From assembly GCF_003597395.2 (NCBI RefSeq), contig NC_133777.1, positions 14,359,917 to 14,423,916 on the forward strand: a stretch of DNA of 64,000 nucleotides, in the 5' to 3' direction. Within the stretch, counting starts at the first letter, position 1; every line of letters begins with the position of its first letter. This stretch comes from Chelonoidis abingdonii. Lineage: Eukaryota > Chordata > Testudines > Testudinidae. Positions 1 to 12,700 of the stretch are shown here, piece by piece. The notes beneath the pieces were generated by a model, which worked only from the letters and a program-made list of their open reading frames with translations, was not told the origin of the DNA and made no database searches. A program made the translations under genes and the position numbers.

Positions 1-538
1 TCAGATTTTGATATACAGGTCATTTCAAAGAAATTGGCAATTCATTATGCTTTGTTTTACATAAAATGATCAGAAACCAGGTTTCACACCACAGCAATCC
101 CCCTTTAAAATCTCTCTCAGCAACAGTTCTGACACTCCATTCTGATCTGTCTTTTAGGATTCAAATCTGTCATAAAGACTCCTCCTCCAGTCATTTTTTG
201 TTTGTATGTCATTTTTTGCTTAAAGAAATTCTGAGCACTGCCTTGCTTTTCTCAGATAAACTGAAGCCTTAAAGCTTTAAAATACAGCCACTGGCGTCAC
301 TGTTAACTGGATTCAAGAGCATGGTAGCAGAGATTTCCCAGGCACTAGTTTTTCAATATTAGTACTTGTTTTAAAATGTTCTGAGCATCTAAAATGGTAC
401 CCTCGATATAGGGAGTTTTACGGGCTGTATTACTTTTCAAGATACACACAGTACAGCTACACATTCATAAAGAAAAAGAGCAGCAAATATCATTTCTAAA
501 ATTACATTCACGGTTCTCATAAAAAATGGTTTTCCTAC
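1..538. other. TRRAP intron after exon 40, unremarkable
   Basis: This is intron sequence downstream of the last exon in the window. It starts at the donor gtagga at 538-533. I see no repeat or ORF of note; the next TRRAP exon (continuing LLLAVCEK in other vertebrates) is not in the window. Confidence 0.6.
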
Positions 539-752
539 CTCAATGCACTGCTTGATCCAAAAGTGGTTTCCCATTGCTTCCCAGTTTTGAGAACAAGTTA
601 CGTAAAGTAGGCGTTCATAGACACGACGCTTCATGGAATTGTCAAAGACCTCAAAAAATTTGGCTCGGATGAGCGGCTGAGCACAACGCAGCCCCGAAAG
701 GAAAGCAGGTTCAAGTTTAGCAGTGAGCTCGCTTCCAGAAAGATTCTCATCC
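539..752 (-). CDS. TRRAP: TRRAP exon 40 of window
   Basis: Supplies the last base of a split Arg (AG|G) and then residues 2146-2216, from [15 protein letters not shown] to [10 protein letters not shown]. The acceptor is cctag and the donor GAG|gtagga. This is the most 3' coding segment visible. Human has DETLSG where DENLSG is read here. Confidence 0.95.
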
Positions 753-3700
753 CTAGGAAGAACGCATAAGCAATTGATAATACAAGACTTTAGAAAGTGT
801 CACCTATTTATTTAGCCAGAAGATATTTTCTTTTGTTCTACCAATTTCTGGAAAATATTAATATTTGGAGTCAACTGTGGCTTTGTCTACCACCAAAAAA
901 AGCATAAGTTTCTGTGACATATCAAAAGTCTCTTGAGAACATCTCACATGGAGTCAAATCACAAGAACAATTACCACAATGGCCAAGAGACCCACCCTGT
1001 CCAATGGAGGTCACTGTTTATTTCTCTGGATTAGCTCTGCAGCAAACCTTTCTACAAGCTTAATGCTATAAGGCTCAAATGAGTAATGCAACGTTTCAAT
1101 GGTTTCTCTATGAGACCATTGTCCAGATTGGGCAAGGTGGAATTTTGGGTGGTGGAATCACTCCTGCGATATGGAGGTTGTACAAGTTGCTTTTAAAGCA
1201 TCTTACACTCAAACTAGAAGTTCATATGTATACAATGCTAATCACTGTAGACAATATTGTTAGCCAGGTGCCATACATGCAGCGGTCTAAGTGCACACTT
1301 CTATTGTGGACAAGGTAATCTCTCTGATTTGCACTGGTGGAGGTTATTTCTGCTTGAAATACCCAGATAAGCTCCACTGACACAAATTGCAGTTTGCCTT
1401 GTCTACAACTAAGGGTTTGCACAATTGCTGCTACTCTGCTAGCTGGCTCTGAATGGCTGAAAACAAGGCATATGTTTAAAGTACAAAATTCCTTAGTGGC
1501 CATTATAACTTACTAGAAGTGCACACCTATCTTGTGGTGAGGCAATTATTGTAAATGTTTTTCTATAAATGGCTAGAAGACTCAAGTGTGGCTAGCTAAG
1601 TAACTAGAAAAAATATGCATTACAATAAGCTTCCACAAGAAAAGCTTCATACAAAGGGGAATGGAGGGACACTGCAATAGCAGTCAATATTATCTCTATA
1701 TCATGATTAACTATGAAGATGCCACAGCCTCTTCTCTTTTTGCTTGGAGCATAGGCTGTAAAAAGATTTTGTATCTGAAGATCTAACGTGAATATGTAAA
1801 TATGTTCACTCCAGTCTCAGTGAAATGAGCTGATTGTGCATTTTACAACAAATCTAGTATAGCCCTAAAAGATGGATGGTACGTTATAAAGGTCATGTAT
1901 GGTACAAATTATGAACCAATAAGCTGCAATATTTGATTAATTGCTATAATTACCTATAGACATAGTTAACAAGGTCTAAGAACTGGGCATTTAATTCAAG
2001 GTCTTCTGGAAAACGCTTTTCAATGTAGGTCATCATTTTCACTAGCAAAATGGACTTCTCCCGGAGAGTAGGTGTCTGTTAAAAAGAGACATGAATAATT
2101 TTCTCAATTCATCTTGAAACACAAGGAGAAATGACATGTTCAAAGTACACTTTTTCACTCCTACGTTAAAAATGGCTTGACACAAGGTTATGCTTTCTAA
2201 AAGTAAAAAAGCCCCCAAAACTCTAAAGTATTTATAGTTCTAGCATAGATATTACACTGGAAATATAAGTAAATAAAGCTATAGATGCTTAAAATCACTA
2301 AAGATAAAAAAGTTTAATTGTTTAATAGCTAATGCCACTATATAAAAATCCATGGTACACCCACACCTTGAATACTGTATGCAGTTCTGGTCTCTCCATC
2401 TCAAAAAGATATTAGAATTGAAAGTAGTACAGAGAAGGGCAACAAAAATTATTAGGGGTATGGAACAGTTCCCACATGAGGAGAGATTAAAAAGATTTGG
2501 GCAGTTCACATTAGAAAAAAAAAAAAAGATGACTAACGGGGGATACGATGGAAGTCTATAACATGAATGGTGTAGAGAAAGTGAATAAGCGTATCTAACC
2601 CTTCATCTAACACAAGAACCAGGGGTCACCCAATAACATTAACAGGTAGCAGGTTTACATTAAACATAAGGAAGTACTTATTAACACACCAGCCAGTCAA
2701 CCTGTGGAAACTAGGTTTAAAAAAGAATTTTATGTTCATAGAGGAAAGGTCCATCAATGGCTATTAGCCAAAATAGTCAGGGATGCAACCGTATACTCTG
2801 GGTGTGCCTAAACCTCTGACTACCAGAAGCTGCGACTGGATGACAGGGGATGGAACATTCAATAAATTGCCTTGTTCTTCTCATTTTTTCCAAAGCATCC
2901 GACACCAGCCACTGTTGGAAGACAGGATATCAGGCTATATGGACCACTGGTCTGACCTAGTATGGACATTCTTATGGCTATAAATACTGTGACCAACCAG
3001 TGGTCCAGAAAGGTGTACAACATTTTTTTAGGTTATACTGCCATTGAACCATACTAGAGAGATAAGGTGGGTGAGGCAATATCTTTCATTGGACCAACTT
3101 CTGTTGGTGAGAGAAACAAGCTTTCAAGCCACACAGGGCTCTTCTTCAGGTCTGGGAAAGAAACTCCCAGCATCACAGCAACATGCAATGTGGAAAAGAC
3201 TGCTTAGCATAAGTAGTTAGCACGTATTGCAAGGGCCACCCAAATACCCTGAGAGAACCTGCTTCAATACAGAAATAAAATCCTCTCTGTCCACACACCC
3301 CTAGTTGTCACCTACCACCCGACACTGGAACCCATATGGGATATCAAACAGCTACAACCCCTACTTGATGGGGGACTGGACCTGAAACAAATCTTTCCTG
3401 AACTCCCACTTCTAGCCTTCAAACAACGCTGCAACCTCTCCAAGCTCATCACCCGAAGCAAGCTCCCTACACACCAGGGCACAGCAACTCAAAGCAGCAT
3501 CAGACCCTGCCAGAACATCAGATGCAAAACCTGCAGACAAATCTCTGCTACAATGATCAACACCCCCCTATGACACTCCTTTCAAGAGCCTATCCATGCC
3601 TATCACAAAAAACTGAGCCAAGAACAATGCGGGAAAACCCCCTACACTTACGACAATAGCAATTATGCCTTGTGAAGTACGTAAGAATAAAAGGTTTTGG

Positions 3701-6700
3701 GTCACTGCATGAGAAAAGCCCCACAGTACGCACACAACAATAGGCATAAATATATGTACTCATCACACCACAGAAAGAAGATTTTCAACAGTCTAAAATT
3801 TTCAGCCTGTAAACTTAACTTGAATCAGGATCTCAGCTTGAACACACAACATTTTGCACCTTATTCACTGCCAAATTCTTTCACAGATAAGACATAGGTA
3901 AGGACACTGCATGATGTTATGGAAAGTAATGTAATTGGTAAGATATAGCTTCACCTACAAATATTCCATCATCTTACTTTAACTGAAGCAACTTTACATG
4001 GCCCTATGATACTGGCTTTTGGACACTTGAACCTTTGGCTTTAAAAAAAACATACATAGTTTTCTTAGCAAAGCACTATTTCACATGAAAGGGAAAATGT
4101 AGCCTATAATGTGCTGAGCATTTTTAACTTCATTTCTTCCTTGGGAACCCAGAGACTGTTCACAACTTATAGACGGTACTTGAAAATATGCAGACTTAGG
4201 TCCTTACAGAATCCTTTGTCAAATACTGAACAGAAAACGCAAGTTACAGGTTTTCATTAGTTTTTGATTGGAATAAGGATTTTCACCTGATTTAACTTTT
4301 CAATTTACCTGATTGGCTGCCATTGGAGAATTATTTTTCACCCATTCTTCCACTATTTTTACCACTGCACGAAGAATTTTAGCATCAGTAGATTTTTCAA
4401 TGAGAGATGTTAGAATAGCTTGGATAAAATTTTTCCTCATCTCCATGCTCATCACTGCAAGACGAGTTTTCACAAGATCCAAGCTCAGCATCACCAGTTC
4501 ACTTGTACCTGCTATGGATAGAAGTGCATAATTTTATTCATCAGTCATTTCATATGCCTGAAAAAAATGGTTTCAGTGTGATCTGCACAGCAGAACCTTC
4601 AAGTTCTAACTTGGCTAACAATCTGTGAAGCTGATAACTGCTAAATATCACTCCTTCTCCTAGGCAACAAATAGGCAAGCCAATGAACATGTTACACAAG
4701 AAACTCCTAATCACAGAAATGCAGGGCTGGAAAGGATCTCAAAAGGTAATCCAGTCCAGTCCCCTGAGCTGAGGTAGGACCAAGTAAACCTAAACCAGCA
4801 GTTCTCAAACTTTTGTCCTGGTGACCCTTTCACATAGCAAACCTGAGTGTGACCCCACCTCCCTTATAAATTAAAAACAAACCCTTTCAAATATATCTAA
4901 CGACATTATAAATGCTAGAGGCAAAGTGGGGTTTGGGGGGGAGGCTGACAGCTTGTGACCCCCATGTAATAACCTCATGGCCCCTGAGGGGTCCTGACTC
5001 CCAGTTTGAGAACCTCTGACCTAGACCATCGCTCACAGATATTTGTCCAATCTGTTCTTTAAAAACCTCCAATGACGGGGATTCCAGAACCTCCCTTGGA
5101 AGCCTACTCCAGTACTTAACTATCCTTGTAGTTAGGAAGATTTTCCTAATATGTAACCTAAAGCTCCCTTGCTGCAGCTTTAGTGGATTACTTTTTGTCC
5201 TACTTCCAGTGGACACGGAGAACAATTGATCACAGTCCTCTTTGTAACAGCCCTTAACATATTTGAAGACTCATCAGGTTCCCTGTCAGTTTTCTTTTCT
5301 CCAGACTAAACATGTCTAGTTTTTTTTAATCTTTCCTCATAGGTCAGGTTCTCTAAACCTTTCATTATTTTTGTTGATCTCTTCTGGACTCTCCCCAATT
5401 TATCCACATCTTTCCAAAAGCGTGGCACCCAGAATTGGACACAATACCCAGCTGAGCCCTCACCAGTGCCAAGAAGAGCAGGACAATTGACTCCAGTGTC
5501 TTGCATATAACACTTAAATTAACACCCAGAATATTAGCATTTTTTGCAATTGCATCACCTTGTTGAATTATATTCAATTTGTGACCCTCTATACCTCCCA
5601 GTACTACACATACCCAGTTAAGTAGGGTGGGTAAGCAGTGATTTTTTAAAGTATTTTTTTTAAATGTATATTTTATTTAAATAGTTTTTTTTTAATTTTA
5701 TTTAAACTATAATACATTTATTTTTAAAAATAAACCTTTTAAAATGAAAGCTAAATATAACACAAAATATGTTAAGGCCTAATTATAATTTAGTTGTAAA
5801 TGAGAAACATGTTTTGATTAAGAAAAGTTTATATATCCAAAACATTTCAGGTTTTGTTTAATAAAAAATAAGTGTTATATGCAGTTTTGTGTTTAATTAA
5901 ATTCATTACCATCCGAATGCAGCATGACAAATCATGAACAAAAAAGTTAATTATCTAGTAAATAATATATCATTCACCATTTTCTAACCTACTGAAAATG
6001 TACAATAATCATCTGAAAATATTAAGCTATATAATTGCTTAAATAAATGTATATAGTTTGCTAGGTAGCAAAAAGATTTACCAAATCTAGTTAGTTATAA
6101 CTATTAAAACATGTTGATTTACATCAACCAATGAAAATTCTTCAGAAAAATAACTGAAATACAAGTGGAAAAGTTGACTAAATCAATTATTTAAATGGAG
6201 CCTTTCCATGTGGTGATTTAAATCAATTCATCCTGCAATTAAAGGACAACATGGTTAAAGCCTCTTTATGGGTGCAACTTTATGGAAAATTCTAGGGAAC
6301 TATTAAAATATTAATAACAGAAAGTGTTACCATGGATACAAACCCCTATAAACACTTTGAAAAACAGTCTATGTATCATACTCAAAACAATGGCCCACAG
6401 CGCTCTTCAGGAGAGCCTTCCCCTTTGGTCATGTCCATGTGAAAAGAATTCGGTTGGAAAGGAGGTGGTGAGGCCTCATTTTAATAATACTTTGACAAAT
6501 ATTACAGTATACCAATAAATCATGAGGTATAAATAATTGAAGCTAGACTTGTCAAAATGAAAACAACATTTTGTGATGCAGTAGTCTTATTCTGTTAATT
6601 TCCTGACTTGCTTATCTGCAAAATTTAATAATTTGCCATGAGTTACTCAGGGATTAGTCTCAACTCACAAGGTTCTAGTCTGTGTAATTAGAATGCGAGT

Positions 6701-9700
6701 TAGAAATCTAATATTGGAAGTGCTTCTTCCAAACAATTTTCCTCAGCAGCTTCATCATTAATTGAAATATTTTGTTCTTTAATAGCACTGTATTTCTTTA
6801 GCAGCACTTTTGCATTTTGTATTGACTCATTATTTGGTCATTTGATGACAGGCAGAACTCCATCTACTGATAAAGTCACCACTGTAAAAAGATAACAAGG
6901 ACACCAACTGATTTCACAAACAACTACTTCATTAATATTAGCTTATACCTATTAAATTAAGCATCACTGAAAGCAGAGAACTGTCAACTCATACTCCTGA
7001 AGAATCCAATTATTTTTAAATATACTGCATTTCAAACATTTTCTAACCAATTGATGTTTGACTCAATATTAAATTGTTCAGCAGGTATTAAGAACACAAA
7101 AATGTTACTTTTTTCCAGTCGATACATTCAACAAGATTTCTCATTTTTTACTGGATTATTTTCAAATTATTCAACACACTATGGAATTCAAAACCTTAAA
7201 AAATACACAAGCAGCTAAAACCACTCAATCTCTGCATTATGATAGGATTACATTACTTAAAACTTTTATTGACCTGCATTACTACCTGTGGTTGCTTCTG
7301 CTGTTCCTGATGCAGCCTGTGGATTCAAATGTTCCCTGACCATCTTCTGTAGAGATCGCATGAAGACTGAAATCAGTCTGTCTATGTAGCTTGGATTGTT
7401 ACTGCATGCAGACTTCAGAATCATTAACGTACCTAAGATATAAATAAAACTCTTTAAAGACAACTAAAATCATCATTCATAATTTAGGTAACCAGATGAA
7501 CATAAGAACGGCCATACTGGGTCAGACTCAAGGTCCATCTATCCCAGTATCCTGTCGTCTGACAGTAGCCTATACAAGATTCCCCAGAGGCAATGAACAG
7601 AACAGGTAATCATCAAGTGATCCATCCCCCGTTGCCTAGTCCCAGCTTCTGCCAAACAGAGGCTAGGGACACCATGCCCTATTTTGAGGAAACTAAATTC
7701 TGTACTTGTCCTACGAAAGGACAGGCAGAGTGCTCTACTTTTGGAAAGTTTCAGAGGGGTAGCTGTGTTAGTCTGGATCTGTAGAAGCAGCAGAGCAATC
7801 CTGTGGCACCTTATAGACTAACAGACGTTTTGGAAGGTGGAGCTTTCATGGTGAATACCACTTCAGTCAGACGCAGGTGTGGAATTTCAGGGCAGGTATA
7901 TATATGTAGTAAGCAAGCTTATGAGATAACGAGGATTAGTTCACATCAGGGAGGTCGAGGCCCTGTGTCTAGCGAGTAGAGTGTGAAAACCAAGGGAGGA
8001 GAAATGGGTTCTGTAACTGGCAAGCATTCACAGGTCTTTGTTTTAGTCCAGAGCTCGATTGGGTTTCAAATTTCGCAGATGACTGAAGGTCAGCAGTTGT
8101 CTCTTTGAAGTCTTGGTCCATGAAGTTTTTTTGCTGCAGGATGGCCACCCTTAAGTTCTGCTATAGTGTGGCCAGGGAGGTTGAAGTTTTCTACGGTTTT
8201 TGTATATCTCCTTCCTGATATCTGATTTGGTCCATTTATCCTTTTCTGTATGACTGTCCAGTTTGGCGACGTAATAGCAGGCAGGGCCATTGCTGGCATA
8301 TGATGGCGTTATTTACATTGTGACGTGCAGGTGAATGAACCAGCTGATTGGTATGCTGATCTGGTTTACGTCCTGTGGATCGTGTCACTGAGTGTCGATT
8401 GTGGGCAGAGCTGGCATCAGGGTTTTACATGGATTTGGTTCCTGAGGTTAGAGTTACTATGGTACGGCGTGTGCAGTTTTGCTGTGAGAAATACGTTGTC
8501 AGGTTGGCAGGTGTCTTGGGCAAGGTTGGCTGCCACCCAAGGCCTGTGAAAGTGTGGGATCATTGTCCAGGATGGGTTGTAGATCCCTGATGATGCGTTG
8601 GAGGGGTTTTAGCTGGGGGCTGTATGCGATGGCCAGTGGAGTCCTGGCCAGTGGATGCGATGGCCAGTGGAGTCTGACCAAGTGGGTATTCACCCACGAA
8701 AGCTCACGCTCCAAAACAGGATTCTCTGCTGCTTTTTGGAAAGTTGTGTCCTACCTTGGATATTCAGCTATCCCTATTACAAAGGCAGGAAATCTATGTA
8801 GATGCATGATGGAAAAGGCTTGCAAACCAAGATTAATTGCAATTTTTTCTATTTCGCTCTCTGAAAGCTTCCTTTCTGCTCAGTCAGAAGCTCAGTTTTG
8901 CAATAGAAATACCCTAAATATATTTAATAGTTGACTCCTGCCTTGTTTAATAGCTTTTTTCATGCCTTGGAACAGCGTCAGTTCTTAAATCCCATAATAT
9001 GAAAATAAAGCATTATATTTGTTGGACATATAGATGTAATCCTCCCAGAATGTCATTAATTAGTTTCATATATCAGTTACTAAGTAGATAAGAAATCACC
9101 ATAATAAAAAGGGTACATACTTGAGCTATGCAGGAGCTGTCATTTAGTATTAAAGATGCTTCCTAAGTAGCTGTATTTTCTCCTCAAACTGTATATTTGT
9201 TAGCAATGCCTGTGCACATATATTGGATATAAATGTAGTGATTGATGCGCCTCTGAAGTATGTTGGCGTTCATGTATGGCAGCTGATTTTACACCTATCC
9301 TCACAAAGTATACAGATAGACTAGAAATCCTATTCTGGCAGTAACAACCATTTCCCACTTTTCTTCATCTTCATAATTCATCAAAAAACCCACAACAATA
9401 TTTAGAGTTTCAGTGTTTTATTAACAGACAGAATGACTGCCTTGAAAGCTTTACTTCATTTTGTCCTTACTATTCCGCCCCTTGCTATCTTTTAAGAGTC
9501 TGGACCTCTTTTTTATAAAGCATTGATAAGATATAGACTGACTCAGGGAAAACAGTAGAATCTAACCTTGGAGCGTGTTCTGGACAAATGATAAAAAGTC
9601 TCTTTCTTGGTTAGTGTGTTGTACAGCGCATCCTGACACCTGACAAATAGGCAATTCCCTAAGTGAAATTACACCTGTCTGCACAGATCACAAACTAGGA

Positions 9701-12700
9701 TAGTGAAGGACATTTGCCATTTAAAGCAGCAAGCTTTTCTAACTTGTGCAATTTCAAGTCTGCATTATTGACAGAACTAATTCTGAGCCAAACTTGGTAT
9801 GACTAGCCAAACTGTCTAATTGTTCCAACATATCTCAGTTGTAGTCAAGCATTCAGACAAGAACCAAAGGGAGATTAGTTCCCTGGTAGTTTAATCAATG
9901 TAAATAAATAGTGAACTAGGAATGCGTTTCAGCTTTTCAAAACTGTGCTTAATAAAAATACATTCAGAAATGTTACCTTTTGAAAAGAGTGTACTGTATC
10001 CGAGATTCTTCACTTATTCAGAATCCAATAAATAAGTCTAAATAACACTCTTATGTGATTTAAATCAGTTAACATTACGATGCTTTCAACAAACTGGTGC
10101 TTATATTCAAAAGAAAAATACTGGACAAAAAACGTTTAAGTGTATTTACTTCATTTTTTTTTTTGTTTGTTTTTTTAAAAACCCATGATCTTATGCCCCA
10201 AAAATAGGAACTGCAGGATTCTGGCTGCTCCATCTGAAATTTCCAATAGCTTTAACTTTACATCATTGTTACTTTAAATGCCTTTTCTCATTCCTACATG
10301 CACTTAGTAACTAAGACACCTATCCAGCCACCAGTATCCATTTTCAATACTTATCTTCAAGCCAGCTGCTTGGAAATGATAGAATGCAATGAGCCCTGTA
10401 GCCTTATTCCTCAAGGCTGTCAGCCTTTATCCCAAGGTCATGTCTGCATCCAGATTTCCCAGGGCAGCACACAGCACTATCTACACGGCTATCAACCCCC
10501 TTACAGAAAATAAAACCTAATGACAAAGAACATGCTAATTAGAGAGCCAATCTATAGACATGTACAAGAGGAACAAGTAACTTACCGAAGAGCTGGGAAG
10601 GATTAGCATTAGTGGCTTTTTCATAATTAGTAAGCCCTTCATAAATAACCTTCCCGACTGCAGCATATAAGCATTCCAGCTCTTCATATTTTGACGCTAC
10701 ACTTGAAGTACCTGAGACAGAGTTTACAACATAAAAACCAAATAAATTTAAGAATATTATAGTTATTAAAACAGTACAAGGGGCTCCCTCTGAACCATCT
10801 GTACTTGCATGTTACAAAACCCTGCATCTATTATACAACCACCGTGGCCTCTGTGTGGGGTATCACTTCCCCAGTATGCTCACCAAAATCTTCCTAGTAA
10901 TAAGATGGTCTCGATTAATTTAGTAGTGCTATAACAGAACTTTTCCTTGTCAAGTGTTCCATGTTACCTAAAGCCTCTCTTTACACCCGATTTCCCTTTC
11001 TTGTCTTAGTAAAACAGTGATGTTCAACTACTGAAAAACAGCATTTTTCAAAGCAGAAAAATGGTAATTGCAAAAGACATTAAATTTATAGCAGGCATTT
11101 CTTGAGTCAAAGTAATGACTGCCACAGGTTATTAAGTCTTTATGTCAATGGATAATGATGTATTCCACATGGATTACTTATAACAACTTTTTTTTTTTTT
11201 TAAAGAGAGGTTGAAAGTGCGAGCTAAAATGGACAATAAAATGCAGAACACATAAAACAGAGGATTAGCATATTCAGAAATGTCTCCCTGCTCCCCCCCA
11301 ACCCAAACCACTTAAGTTATGCAGTGATAAAAGAAAAAGGAGGAGGAAAATACCACCTACTTGGTTCTGTAGGGAATATACTCATTAAGCGAGACAGTAG
11401 ACTGTGGACAGCCCTCAAAACCTTGGTGTTTCCACATGTCATACAAGCAGCTACTCCTCGCTGCAGAGGTTTGAAGCTGCTAAGGATAGCTGAAGACTGC
11501 AGTACAGTTAATAGGAAACTTAGGACCTCTAACCCAGTGCAAATGTTGGCAAAGTTGGCCTGATTGGGCTGTTCCTAGAAGAACACATATAGTGGAAAAA
11601 AACAACAAACAAAAGAGCATTAGACTTGTTAGCTCACATCAAACGTGTGAAATCTACAACATGATTTCAAGCTTCCCTATTACAAGAGTTTCAATTCTGT
11701 TTTCTTACACCAGCCATATTTTCCAGATCTACAAAATATGAGACACTGGAAGCCACTAACTGCATAGCTGAAATTTACCTATTTGCATACTTTTAACATT
11801 ACATGAGTGGTGAAGTGGCGAAGAAAGTGGCTCTCACCCTTGCCTAGATAGAAACTGCTTGGAACAATGGGCAGCATTATATTTGCCTGTGGAAATACCT
11901 TAAAGAGAAAGATATTGAAGAGAAGGTATAAAACAGCCTATTCTGAAGCACTTCTTTTAAAGGTCCATATGAGAAATGGGTGCTTCAAGCCCAGAAACAG
12001 GATGTTTGAAACTAGACCAATCTAATGACTGGAAAATAAAAGATTTTGCTAGCCCTGTCTCCCATCCTAAAACATAAACTACTGTTACAGTGAATTAGGC
12101 TGCATGACTTCATCTAATAGAAAGAAGAAGAATATTATTCATAATTTGGATTACTGTAGTGCCTAGGAGCCCTAATGCCAGGTGCTGTGCAAAACACAGA
12201 ACAAAAGGACAGTCCCTGTACCAAAGAGCTTACCATCTAAATGTTATATAAGCACTAGGGCCACCCACCTCCCTGCCTGTTTGTTTTTTGGCCTACTAGC
12301 TGCTGGATGAAGCGAGCTCTGCCTTTTCCAACTCGTTATCCTGTAGGCATCACAAATAAGCAAGCAGAAGATTTGCAAGAGATGACAAACTGGAAGACTT
12401 CTTCTCCAGAGCACTGGAGGGAGTTACGACAGACTGCAATTCAACAACTGGAAGTCCTGGATGGCCTGGTTCTCTCAATTGCTCATGCAAGTAAATTTGC
12501 CATCCTCACCATTACTCAACGTTCTTATATTTGTCAGGAAAGAGGTAACAATCTCTTGTTGAGCATGTGCAAACAGATCCATAAGCTTATTTGTTTCCTT
12601 TATTTTGTTTCTATCGATTTCATATGTAGTATTCACATTGCATGTTAGAACAAAAATCAGTTTTAATGACTCTACAAACAAACTAAAATTTAACTAACAA

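Noticed and set aside
437..634. Short minus-strand frame as a small protein
   Set aside because: It is part of TRRAP exon 40 continued into the intron past the donor at 538.
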